10,073 nt of DNA from Bryobacteraceae bacterium (GTDB lineage: Bacteria > Acidobacteriota > Terriglobia > Bryobacterales > Bryobacteraceae), in contig JASHSD010000613.1 of NCBI GenBank assembly GCA_030036985.1, positions 1 to 10,073 on the forward strand, in the 5' to 3' direction. Positions 1 to 5,632 of the stretch are shown here, one piece after another. The notes beneath the pieces are model-generated. The model did not search any database. It saw only the letters and a program-made list of their open reading frames with translations, and was not told the origin of the DNA. Positions within the stretch are counted from its first letter, which is position 1, and each line of letters starts with the position of its first letter. The position numbers were made by a program, and so were the translations under genes.

Positions 1-1
1 A

Positions 2-214
2 CCGCTCGTCGTCCAGGACGCCTGCATTCTCGTCAACTTCTTCCTCTGCGACACCTCGCTTCGGCTCGCCGAGCCGCCGCGACTCTACGAGCCGAAGTGG
101 TCGGAGGAGATCATTGATGAGACTCTCCATACGCTGGAATCCAAGCTCGGATGGCCGAGTTCGCTGACCTTAGGAACCGCTTGCGCTCAGCCGCCTCGTA
201 AATACAGAATGTAA
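2..214 (+). pseudogene. PIN-domain (VapC-like) toxin fragment, truncated
   Basis: The frame is open from the window edge to TAA at 212-214 and codes for about 70 residues. It begins with a PIN-domain-like N-terminus: PLVVQDACILVNFF (hydrophobic strand plus the first acidic metal ligand, D of DAC), then RLAEPPRLYEPKWSEEII with the acidic pair expected in helix 3, then ETLHTLESKLGWP. PIN proteins are Mg-dependent RNases, usually toxins of type II toxin-antitoxin pairs. After LGWP the family resemblance stops; the C-terminal acidic residues needed for the active site are absent and the frame ends. Another frame from 151 (ADLRNRLRSAAS, stop 199-201) looks more like the family continuation, so a frameshift near 150-160 is likely, but that frame also stops early. 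The true start lies outside the window. PIN assignment fairly sure; loss of function likely. Confidence 0.65.
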
Positions 215-224
215 ATATGACCCG

Positions 225-494
225 ATGAACTACGTCTGGGCCCGGCGGAAGAGCCGGACAAATCTGACGCGTCACGGAATCGCGTTCGGAGATGCTGTCA
301 GAATCTTCGATGGCCGGCCCTGGAGCAAGTGGACAACCGGTTTGAATACGGAGAAATTCGAGTCTATGCGATCGGAATCGCAAACGGTTTGGAAATCGCG
401 TTGCTCTATACCGATGTAACAGAAACCGAACGCCGGATTATTTCCGGCATCGAATCGGCGGGATCGCGCGTTTTCGTGCGCCCGCTTTTTGTGA
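225..494 (+). pseudogene. brnT: BrnT-family type II toxin, double frameshift
   Basis: BrnT (DUF497) toxins are RNase toxins of about 90 residues, normally followed by the antitoxin BrnA. The ATG at 225 opens MNYVWARRKSRTNLTRHGIA, close to the family start (aromatic-W-x-x-x-K-x-x-x-N-L-x-x-H-G), and runs to RIFDG. The matching middle (PALEQVDNRFEYGE, then YAIGIANG, YTDVTETERRIIS) lies in the frame of position 329. One missing C near 313-315 would join them as FDG-PALEQ. After RRIIS at about 445 the family-like end (ASNRRDRAFSCARFL, stop 492-494) is back in the first frame, which would need one extra G near 446. The repaired product is about 89 residues, the normal family length. The usual Asp after the Trp is Ala. 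No brnA-like frame follows. It starts 10 bases after the PIN fragment. Pseudogene or sequencing errors; family call firm, second shift less so. Confidence 0.7.
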
Positions 495-567
495 TTTTAC
501 TGCTTTCTTTGGACGTTCGCGAGCAGACCCGCTATAACCCGGGTTTCTCACACATTCGAGCCCAAAA

Positions 568-589
568 GCACCGGCACGAGTGCCGGTGC
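568..589. repeat. 10-bp palindrome with GA centre
   Basis: GCACCGGCAC (568-577) and its exact reverse complement GTGCCGGTGC (580-589) are separated by only GA. It abuts another GA-centred palindrome at 591-608. No T-tract follows, so a standard intrinsic terminator is unlikely; it is probably a REP-like repeat. Confidence 0.8.
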
Positions 590-669
590 GGCAGACGCGA
601 GCGTCTGCGCCACGACTCCGTTCGACAGGCTGTCTTCACCACCATGGCGCAGATACTCATGTCTGCCGC
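588..669. repeat. REPIN-like inverted pair of hairpin repeats
   Basis: The 25 bases at 588-612 contain a perfect 8-bp stem (GCAGACGC, GA, GCGTCTGC at 591-608). The reverse complement of this block recurs at 645-669 with 21 of 25 identities, beginning TGGCGCAGA and ending GTCTGCCGC. The two copies face each other across 32 bases, which themselves hold a small palindrome GACAG-G-CTGTC (624-634). Two REP-type hairpins in inverted orientation around a short spacer is the form of a REPIN. Such elements are short, non-coding and normally moved by a RAYT transposase elsewhere; no transposase is visible in this window. The repeat is seen directly; the REPIN name is inference. Confidence 0.6.
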
Positions 670-770
670 GTCTGGACTCCTCCCGACGCTTGGTCTGCAA
701 GAAATACAGGCTAATGGGGTGCGCAACATGGAAGTGGCAGATTCGCAAAAGTAGTGAACATGGGGGAAGC

Positions 771-822
771 TGAGCCGCGGCCTGACGCCCGGCGACCGCT
801 CCCTCACGGTCGCGGCTCAGTA
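771..822. repeat. Composite hairpin with shared 26-bp repeat, downstream of apaG
   Basis: TGAGCCG (771-777) pairs with CGGCTCA (813-819), and inside it CGACCG (793-798) pairs with CGGTCG (807-812) around a CTCCCTCA loop. The right-hand 26 bases (797-822) recur at 6427-6452 with one mismatch. It lies 24 bases past the apaG stop codon, so it would fold at the 3' end of the apaG transcript. There is no clear T-run, so terminator function is uncertain. Confidence 0.6.
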
Positions 823-845
823 CGGATCCCATTCTCCGGGCACTT

Positions 846-1259
846 CTAATGAACTGTGTAGCGCGCCTTCAGCGCGAACGGAGCAATCTCAATATCGAAC
901 TGCTTCCCGCTCGGCGCAACCATCCGGTAAGTGCCGTGCATCATGCCGGTCGGCGTCCGCAGCTGACACCACGATGAGTACTTGAACGACTCGCCCGGCG
1001 CGAGCACCGGCTGCTTGCCCACCACGCCCGGACCCTGCACCTCTTCAGTGCGGTCGCAGGCATCGGTAATGATCCAGTGACGCGAGATCAGTTGGACCGG
1101 CGCGTCTCCCCGATTGGTGATGCGGACGGTGTATTCGAAGACCCAATCGCCCTGCGCGGGCTTGGAATTTTCGGGCGAAGGCCGCGACAGCACTTCGACG
1201 CGAACGCCGTTGGTCACGGCATCGGACATCGGCGCGTGCACGGAGCCCAGATCGATCAT
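846..1259 (-). CDS. apaG: ApaG protein (DUF525)
   Basis: A 137-residue ApaG-family protein, a single fibronectin-III-like beta-sandwich domain. E. coli ApaG is linked to Co2+/Mg2+ resistance, but its biochemical role is not settled. Family blocks seen in order: VTNGVRVEVLSRPSPE (15-30), YTVRITNRGDAPVQLISRHWIITD (43-66), EEVQGPGVVGKQPVLAPGESFKYSS (72-96), TPTGMMHGTYRM (102-113) and FDIEIAPFAL (121-130). Length is typical. No good Shine-Dalgarno precedes the ATG at 1259; a second ATG at 1229 (MSDAVT) would match the usual ApaG N-terminus and is a possible start. A TATAAA five bases before the first ATG could be a promoter -10 if translation starts at 1229. It follows the PHP gene on the same strand after 51 bases, perhaps in the same transcript. 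Identification is firm. Confidence 0.93.
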   Translation of the reverse strand: MIDLGSVHAPMSDAVTNGVRVEVLSRPSPENSKPAQGDWVFEYTVRITNRGDAPVQLISRHWIITDACDRTEEVQGPGVVGKQPVLAPGESFKYSSWCQLRTPTGMMHGTYRMVAPSGKQFDIEIAPFALKARYTVH

Positions 1260-1310
1260 CCCGATTTATAGTAGCAAGCAAGCGGGGTCAGGCCTTCGGG
1301 CCGGCTCTCC

Positions 1311-2459
1311 TCACAATGCAAACTCTTTCTCCTCCGTCAAAGCGAACCGGAGCGCAGACATCACCCGGCGGTGTCTCACCAGACCCATCAACGCCACGAA
1401 CCGGTTGACCACCGGTGGAAACTTATCGCCCCACAAATCCGCCAGGGACTTATCGTCGCCCTCGTCGGTGAGATAGAAAACCCGATCGCACCAGCGGGTC
1501 CAGCCCAGGCTGTGCCGCTCGTCGTTTTCCAGAATGTCGCACAGGTTCTGGAGAATGCGCAGCTTGAACGGCTCTCGGTATTGCGGCATGAACAACACAT
1601 CGCTCCAGCCGTCGTGACGAATCTCCTGTACGAACTCCGCGAACGTCGCGGCGTTGGTGAGATTCAGACAGGCGTTCGGTTCGCGTCCATGCCGATCGCC
1701 GCCCGAGATCAGGGGCTTCGATTGCGCCGACGCCAACTGCGCCACAGCCTGGTTCTCGCGCCACGGCCGCAGCCCGTTGAGTTCGAGCGCATGCAGGAAC
1801 GTCCCGAACCGCTGCAGGAACGAATCGACGCAGGCTCGATGCCGCTCCTCGCCGATATGATTCTCGTCCCACAAAGGATGATTGAAAACGATCAACGTCT
1901 CCGGCGCCGAGTGCAGAGATTCAAGCAGGGGCATGATTCGCGCCTCCCGTCGTGTATCCATGGGCTCGGCCGTGAACGCGGCCAACTCGGCCATGATTGC
2001 CGTGGCCTGCTGCGGGGGCAGATTATGAATGCCGAGATGGAAAAAGGTCTCGCCACGCGGAACGGTCCACTCCACTGAAACAGGGCAGTGGCGCGTTTCG
2101 TCGAGCAGACTCAGGTTCAGCCCCGCATCGATGTTGTCGTGATCCGTCAGCGAAACCAGCGCTTCGCGGTCCAGAACCTTTTCGATCTGCGACTTCTCCA
2201 GTTCCCACGCATGCAGCGGCGAAAGCGGCGGTGTCCACCAGGCGCGCTTCAGATTCAGATCGTAACCTTTGCGCGCGCGATAAATCGCTTCCTGCTTCCG
2301 AATCGCGCCCGAAAGCAGGGGCACGTTCGCGGTCACGCGGCCGATGAAATCCATCGACTCCCGCGAATAAAGCGTATGGCTGTGCAGGGACACGCCCGCG
2401 CGGAATTTGGCATGGGCGTTTCGAGAATGCCAGTGAAAATGCACGTTCGAATCGGTCAA
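1311..2459 (-). CDS. PHP-domain metal-dependent hydrolase
   Basis: A 382-residue protein of the PHP superfamily (metal-dependent phosphoesterases, also the fold of DNA polymerase III exonuclease and histidinol phosphatase). Ligand motifs are in the expected order: HSH (H26, H28) in SLHSHTLYSRE, TDHDN (D106-N109), HLGIH (H141, H145), NHP (193-195) and GGDRHG (D255, H257). The C-terminal 120 residues show no known domain. The start is TTG at 2459-2457: it follows AAGGAG at 7-9 bases and overlaps the upstream stop as TTGA, and the first in-frame ATG (M36) lies after the HSH motif, so it cannot be the start. Translation is probably coupled to the upstream exported protein. Substrate unknown; a small phosphoester is the generic guess. 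PHP assignment firm. Confidence 0.85.
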   Translation of the reverse strand: MTDSNVHFHWHSRNAHAKFRAGVSLHSHTLYSRESMDFIGRVTANVPLLSGAIRKQEAIYRARKGYDLNLKRAWWTPPLSPLHAWELEKSQIEKVLDREALVSLTDHDNIDAGLNLSLLDETRHCPVSVEWTVPRGETFFHLGIHNLPPQQATAIMAELAAFTAEPMDTRREARIMPLLESLHSAPETLIVFNHPLWDENHIGEERHRACVDSFLQRFGTFLHALELNGLRPWRENQAVAQLASAQSKPLISGGDRHGREPNACLNLTNAATFAEFVQEIRHDGWSDVLFMPQYREPFKLRILQNLCDILENDERHSLGWTRWCDRVFYLTDEGDDKSLADLWGDKFPPVVNRFVALMGLVRHRRVMSALRFALTEEKEFAL

Positions 2460-3412
2460 AGGGTCTCCTTGTCCTTGAAGGTGAGGTCGGCAAGCGTGAC
2501 GCCGACGGGCGAATCCGACGCATCATTGCTCGAAACCGGGTCGAACTCGAATGTCAATCGCAGAAAAGATCGGGCCTGATATTCGAAGCGCAGCGGCGGC
2601 AGATGTTCCGCGCCGGCTTTATACCAGACCTTGAACGGGGTTTCGCGTCCGGTGGAGCATTCGCGCAGAGTCGCGTTCAATCGAATAGTTCCGCCGGCTT
2701 CGGCTTGCTTCGTTGTGCGTAATTCAAATTCCTTGCCGTTATAAACAAGCGAACCAGTTGTGACGGCGGCCGGATTCAGAATCGCCTTGCGCACGGCATA
2801 AAGGAATGTCGCGGGCGCGGATTCGTTCGCGGGCAGCGTCTTCTCCACGCGCTCGGCCGGCGCTCCGGCCGCGACCGCGCCGCGAACCATTTCGATCAGT
2901 TGCGGACAATCCCGCCAGGTAAGCCGCGAAGGGAAACTGATGCGATTCAGCCGTGAAACGAATCTGCCGTTTCGCCCCAGCGCTTCGGCGGCCGCATAGG
3001 GAATCGTGTCGCCGGACGCATTGAGCGCCTTCTTCGCCTGATCCAGGCTCTTCTCGGGAGACGTTGTCATGAACGCGAAATAGGCGCATTCCGCCGGCTC
3101 GCCGGAGCTTTTCTCGGTGACCTCTTCGCGGATGAAGCCGAGACGATTCAGGCCGCGGGCCGATTCCGGCCACGAACCCGCGCCGAACTGAATCGCGATC
3201 GTGTCAGCCGGAACCCCCTCGTCTTCGATCAGAATGTAGCCGCTGCCCACATCGGACTTCGAAACGACGGGGATGGAAAAGAGGGTGACGGTTGCGTGCG
3301 CGCGGTATCGCCGATGGTTTCCGATCGGCTTTGCCCCGGCCCGGCTCAGAAGCCCGGCGCCGGCCGCGACGCTCAGAAAGATCCGCCTGGTCATCCGCAA
3401 ATCTGTCGGCAT
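2456..3412 (-). CDS. Tat-exported protein of unknown function
   Basis: A 318-residue protein that I do not recognise as a family. The N-terminus has a near-consensus twin-arginine signal, TRRIFLS (8-14), a weakly hydrophobic stretch VAAGAGLLS and an AGA cleavage-like site near residue 27, so export to the periplasm in folded form is likely. The mature part looks soluble and mixed alpha/beta, with no membrane segment, metal-ligand cluster or catalytic motif visible. The C-terminal 110 residues alternate hydrophobic and polar residues (LVYNGKEFELRTT, FKVWYKAGAEHLPPLRFEY), suggesting a beta-rich domain. Start is ATG 3412 or ATG 3394 (MTRRIF); neither has a convincing Shine-Dalgarno. The stop overlaps the PHP start as TTGA, so the two proteins are made together, although one is exported and the other has no visible signal. 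An AT-rich promoter-like stretch lies upstream. Confidence 0.75.
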   Translation of the reverse strand: MPTDLRMTRRIFLSVAAGAGLLSRAGAKPIGNHRRYRAHATVTLFSIPVVSKSDVGSGYILIEDEGVPADTIAIQFGAGSWPESARGLNRLGFIREEVTEKSSGEPAECAYFAFMTTSPEKSLDQAKKALNASGDTIPYAAAEALGRNGRFVSRLNRISFPSRLTWRDCPQLIEMVRGAVAAGAPAERVEKTLPANESAPATFLYAVRKAILNPAAVTTGSLVYNGKEFELRTTKQAEAGGTIRLNATLRECSTGRETPFKVWYKAGAEHLPPLRFEYQARSFLRLTFEFDPVSSNDASDSPVGVTLADLTFKDKETL

Positions 3413-3491
3413 GGCCTCAGACTAGCGATGTCACTTTACATACAAATAAATGTTCTGAACAATTCCGATATATTTTGTTTTCGAACTCATT
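3413..3491 (-). promoter_or_regulatory. AT-rich spacer, probable promoter of the exported/PHP unit
   Basis: This 79-base gap is much richer in A and T than its surroundings, especially 3431-3480, as expected of a promoter. On the - strand TTGTTC followed by TATTTGTATGTAAAG could provide -35/-10 elements, but no hexamer pair is close to consensus. An 11-base palindrome, TGTTCTGAACA (3451-3461), sits in the middle and could be a small operator. It separates the GT4 gene from the exported-protein gene, so these are probably distinct transcription units. Confidence 0.4.
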
Positions 3492-4784
3492 TCAACGGCC
3501 GGCGCGGATTTCGCGCCCGAACCGATCCCCTGGCGTCGACCACCAGTTTGGAGAAAGAACGGGGTTCCTGTCGCGGCCCCTCGTTGTAGCCGCGAGGTCT
3601 CTGTAGAGCCGCAGAAACGTCGACGTAACACGCGGCCAGCGGAACGCCTCCGCCGTTTCCCTGGCGGCCACCGCTTTCGCTTTTCGGGCCGCCGGGTCGG
3701 ATCGTATCAGTCGCGCGGCCGCGGCAAAGTCCTCGGCACACGGCCTCGCCGGCCACGCGTTGCCGGCGTCCGCGTAGGAAACGACGCCGCCGGAATCGGG
3801 CGCGATTACCGCAAGCCCGGAGGCCATTGCTTCCAGCGGCGCGATGCCGAAAGGTTCATTCGGGTTGGGATGCACGAAAATATCGGCATTCGCATACAGG
3901 TCGGCCAACGCATCGCGATCGCCGATGTGCCCGAGGAACGAAATATGGCGAAGATTCTCGCGTGCGCAGCGGTTCCGCAGGGGTTCGAGTTCGATCCCGG
4001 CGCCCGCGATTACAAGAAGGTAATGCTCCGCGTCGAGACGGGCCATCATATCGAGCAGCAAAGGCAGATTTTTTTCCGGCGAAAGCCGTCCGGCGTATAA
4101 CAGGATCGTCGTGTCGTCGCGCGCGTTCAGGATCTTCAGCAGCTTGCCGCGTCCCGCCGCCGAACGCCGATGCGGATGAAATCGGTCGCAATCGACGCCC
4201 ATCGGACAGACCCAAATTCCCCGCCGCACTTTGTGTCCGCGCGCGGCTTCGACCAACTCCTCGGCCGTATGGCGCGAAACCGTAATGTGGTGGTCGAACA
4301 TGGGAAAATACAGCCAACGCATGTACAGGCGACAGAACCTTCGCGCCGCAGCCCCGGCGTTCAGATAGACCGCCACGTTCCGGTCCATGCGCTCGTGACT
4401 GATTCCAACCACGGTCGGCCTCACCGATACGCCCGGCAATCGGCCGGTCCGCAGCAACCCGCCCAGATAAATCAGCGAATATTTTTCGGAGATTTCAACC
4501 AAGTCAGGACATTCCTCGTTAATGATTCGCTGAATCGCCGTGCCCGGGAACAGAAAGCGGTGCGGATAGAGAATGCGGTAATTCCTGTCGAACGGAGCCC
4601 GCGGCGCCTTCAGAAAGTAAATGCGCCCGAACCCGCCCACTTCCTCGACGCGCGTGGATTCCCCGGGCGCGACCAGGCGCATGAAGTGGCCCTCGCGCTC
4701 CGCCGCCTCGATCAGCGCACGATAAAAAGTGCCGATGCCGCCCGATGAGGCGTGCCAGGCATTCGTCAGATGGAGCGTCTTCAA
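3492..4784 (-). CDS. Family 4 glycosyltransferase (GT-B)
   Basis: Retaining GT4 glycosyltransferases move a sugar from a nucleotide donor to lipid, polysaccharide or small-molecule acceptors, usually at the inner face of the membrane. With the TTG start the protein is 430 residues: N-terminal Rossmann half beginning LHLTNAWHASSGGIGTFYRAL (Gly-rich acceptor-side loop), a linker near VCPMGVDCDRF, then the donor half with YAGRLSPEKNLPLLL (about 230-244), FLGHIGDRDALADLYANADIFVHP and the E-x7-E signature EPFGIAPLE (310-318), followed by ASGLAVIAPDSGG. The frame could extend to GTG 4817, but TTG at 4784-4782 overlaps the upstream stop as TTGA, has GGAG at about 9 bases and makes the N-terminus fit the family. 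Coupled to the membrane-protein gene before it. Acceptor and sugar cannot be read from sequence. Tail after about 400 is unconserved. Confidence 0.9.
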   Translation of the reverse strand: MKTLHLTNAWHASSGGIGTFYRALIEAAEREGHFMRLVAPGESTRVEEVGGFGRIYFLKAPRAPFDRNYRILYPHRFLFPGTAIQRIINEECPDLVEISEKYSLIYLGGLLRTGRLPGVSVRPTVVGISHERMDRNVAVYLNAGAAARRFCRLYMRWLYFPMFDHHITVSRHTAEELVEAARGHKVRRGIWVCPMGVDCDRFHPHRRSAAGRGKLLKILNARDDTTILLYAGRLSPEKNLPLLLDMMARLDAEHYLLVIAGAGIELEPLRNRCARENLRHISFLGHIGDRDALADLYANADIFVHPNPNEPFGIAPLEAMASGLAVIAPDSGGVVSYADAGNAWPARPCAEDFAAAARLIRSDPAARKAKAVAARETAEAFRWPRVTSTFLRLYRDLAATTRGRDRNPVLSPNWWSTPGDRFGREIRAGR

Positions 4785-5320
4785 GCCGCCAGGCTCCGCA
4801 CGGAGCGCCAGGCCCACAGCGGGACCACGGCCAGGAATCCGGCGATGATGCGCGGCATTCTGCGCAGATCGGAGAGCAGGGACGGGCTGTCTTTGCCGAC
4901 CAGCAGCGTGCCTCGCCTCATTGCATAGAAATTAAACAAAGTCGAAATCACTGTGAAAGACATCGAGGAGATGATGCTGGTCCGCAGGTGAGGGGTGTGC
5001 CGCAGCCAGTGCAGCACGAACTCCATGGAGTGGGACACGATCGGCAGCAGCACCATGGCGCCCGCGGCCGCCTGCCATTCCGGCTCAACCAGACTGAAAT
5101 GCTGCGTCATGGCGCCGTAGAAGCCCGAAGTAACGGCGCGGAAGCAGTACTCCGCGGCCATTGCGCCCAGCGCGGCGCGCCATCCGGCGGTCAGGTTGGC
5201 GAAGAAAAAAATGGCAGCGCGCACGATTGAACTGGAAAAAGCGGCTTTCCAATTCCAGCGCCGGATCACCAGATCGACGGGGCGCGTGACGAAATCGAGG
5301 AGCGCTCGTGCAAGCGTCAT
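4781..5320 (-). CDS. Small integral membrane protein, unknown function
   Basis: A 179-residue, strongly hydrophobic protein with no signal peptide. Likely membrane segments lie around 29-60 (AAIFFFANLTAGW and the following Ala-rich stretch, one or two passes), 83-105, 114-133 and 155-172. Basic residues RPVDLVIRRWNWK (13-25) precede the first segment and suggest a cytoplasmic N-terminus. A histidine- and glutamate-containing stretch, HSMEFVLHWLRHTPH (97-111), borders the third. No transporter, flippase or enzyme family is recognisable. Its stop codon overlaps the TTG start of the GT4 gene, so it could anchor or feed that enzyme in envelope glycan synthesis; this is inferred from position only. 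No strong ribosome binding site precedes ATG 5320. Confidence 0.75.
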   Translation of the reverse strand: MTLARALLDFVTRPVDLVIRRWNWKAAFSSSIVRAAIFFFANLTAGWRAALGAMAAEYCFRAVTSGFYGAMTQHFSLVEPEWQAAAGAMVLLPIVSHSMEFVLHWLRHTPHLRTSIISSMSFTVISTLFNFYAMRRGTLLVGKDSPSLLSDLRRMPRIIAGFLAVVPLWAWRSVRSLAA

Positions 5321-5419
5321 GCAGGCTGCTATTGCAACATGTTAAAGGCGATTTGTTTGAGTTGCGTTTCGATGGGGTTTTCTGATGTTGAAACTCTCGA
5401 ATCACAGACGTAGCGCAGG

Positions 5420-5434
5420 CCGTCTTTCAGACGG
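5420..5434. repeat. 6-bp hairpin, 3-base loop
   Basis: CCGTCT and AGACGG are exact reverse complements around TTC. It is followed by a partly T-rich stretch (TCGGTTTTC) on the + strand, but no + strand gene ends here. Confidence 0.55.
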
Positions 5435-5471
5435 TCGGTTTTCAGCAGGTTTCAGGTTTGTCTGGGGGCCC

Positions 5472-5539
5472 GTGGCGCAGAGGTCTCCGTGTGAGGCGCC
5501 CGGCGTCCTCCGGGACTCACAGGCTCAAGCCTGTGCCAC
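5472..5539. repeat. 68-bp unit bounded by inverted GTGGCGCAG/CTGTGCCAC
   Basis: The unit begins GTGGCGCAG (5472-5480) and ends CTGTGCCAC (5531-5539), reverse complements at 8 of 9 positions. The 11-mer CGTGGCGCAGA (5471-5481) is also found, reverse complemented, at 604-614 in the first repeat cluster. The 25 bases from 5473 match that cluster's repeat at about 17 positions, so this looks like a degenerate relative. At its right end is a perfect CA-centred palindrome, CACAGGCT-CA-AGCCTGTG (5518-5535). Confidence 0.5.
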
Positions 5540-5560
5540 CGTTCCGGGGCGAACATGCGT

Positions 5561-5595
5561 CCCGAAGAGTCGGGCATCCCAGCCGAAGCAGGGAT
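5561..5595. repeat. Two adjacent short hairpins
   Basis: CCCGA-AGAG-TCGGG (5561-5574) is a 5-bp stem with a 4-base loop. Next to it ATCCC (5576-5580) pairs with GGGAT (5591-5595) across ten bases. Both belong to the same palindrome-dense stretch. Confidence 0.5.
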
Positions 5596-5599
5596 CACG

Positions 5600-5617
5600 A
5601 CGCGACTGAAGTCGCGT
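5600..5617. repeat. 8-bp palindrome with GA centre
   Basis: ACGCGACT (5600-5607) and AGTCGCGT (5610-5617) are exact reverse complements around GA, the same build as the palindromes at 568-589 and 591-608. It lies 15 bases past the stop of the LolA-like gene and would form a hairpin in its 3' end, but no T-run follows on that strand. Confidence 0.7.
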
Positions 5618-5632
5618 GTCCAATCCACAGAG

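Larger units (their letters stand above)
495..845. other. Gene-free interval with palindromic repeats
   Basis: I see no credible gene here. The open frame running on from brnT (to 754) crosses the repeats and shows no domain, and no BrnA antitoxin is recognisable. The interval contains a 10-bp perfect palindrome AACCCGGGTT (536-545), a cluster of hairpins (568-669), and a composite hairpin next to apaG (771-819), listed separately. Confidence 0.6.
5321..5632. other. Gene-free interval rich in palindromes
   Basis: No coding gene is supported here; the short frames present have no recognisable content. The interval lies between the starts of the membrane-protein gene and the stop of the LolA-like gene, both on the - strand, so the promoter of the membrane-protein/GT4 unit should be near 5321-5400, where the sequence is relatively AT-rich; I cannot pick a convincing -35/-10 pair. 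From 5420 to 5617 it is almost continuous short palindromes. Confidence 0.6.

Noticed and set aside
568..669. CRISPR array
   Set aside because: The repeats are inverted, not direct, have no regular spacers, and there are no cas genes.
329..754. 141-codon open frame on the + strand as a single gene
   Set aside because: Only its first 39 or so codons resemble anything (BrnT middle). The rest runs through palindromic repeats and shows no domain.
495..845. BrnA antitoxin or transposase remnant after brnT
   Set aside because: I looked in all frames and saw no ribbon-helix-helix or transposase-like stretch; the interval is explained by repeats.
1371..2078. 235-codon + strand frame opposite the PHP gene
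   Set aside because: Antisense shadow of a gene with intact metal-ligand motifs; composition Arg/Gln-rich.
4785..4817. GT4 start at GTG 4817
   Set aside because: It would overlap the upstream gene by 37 bases; TTG 4784 has a ribosome site, a 4-base overlap and a family-like N-terminus.
5600..5617. Intrinsic terminator of the LolA-like gene
   Set aside because: The stem is strong but no T-run follows on the - strand and the loop is only two bases, so it fits the repeat family better.
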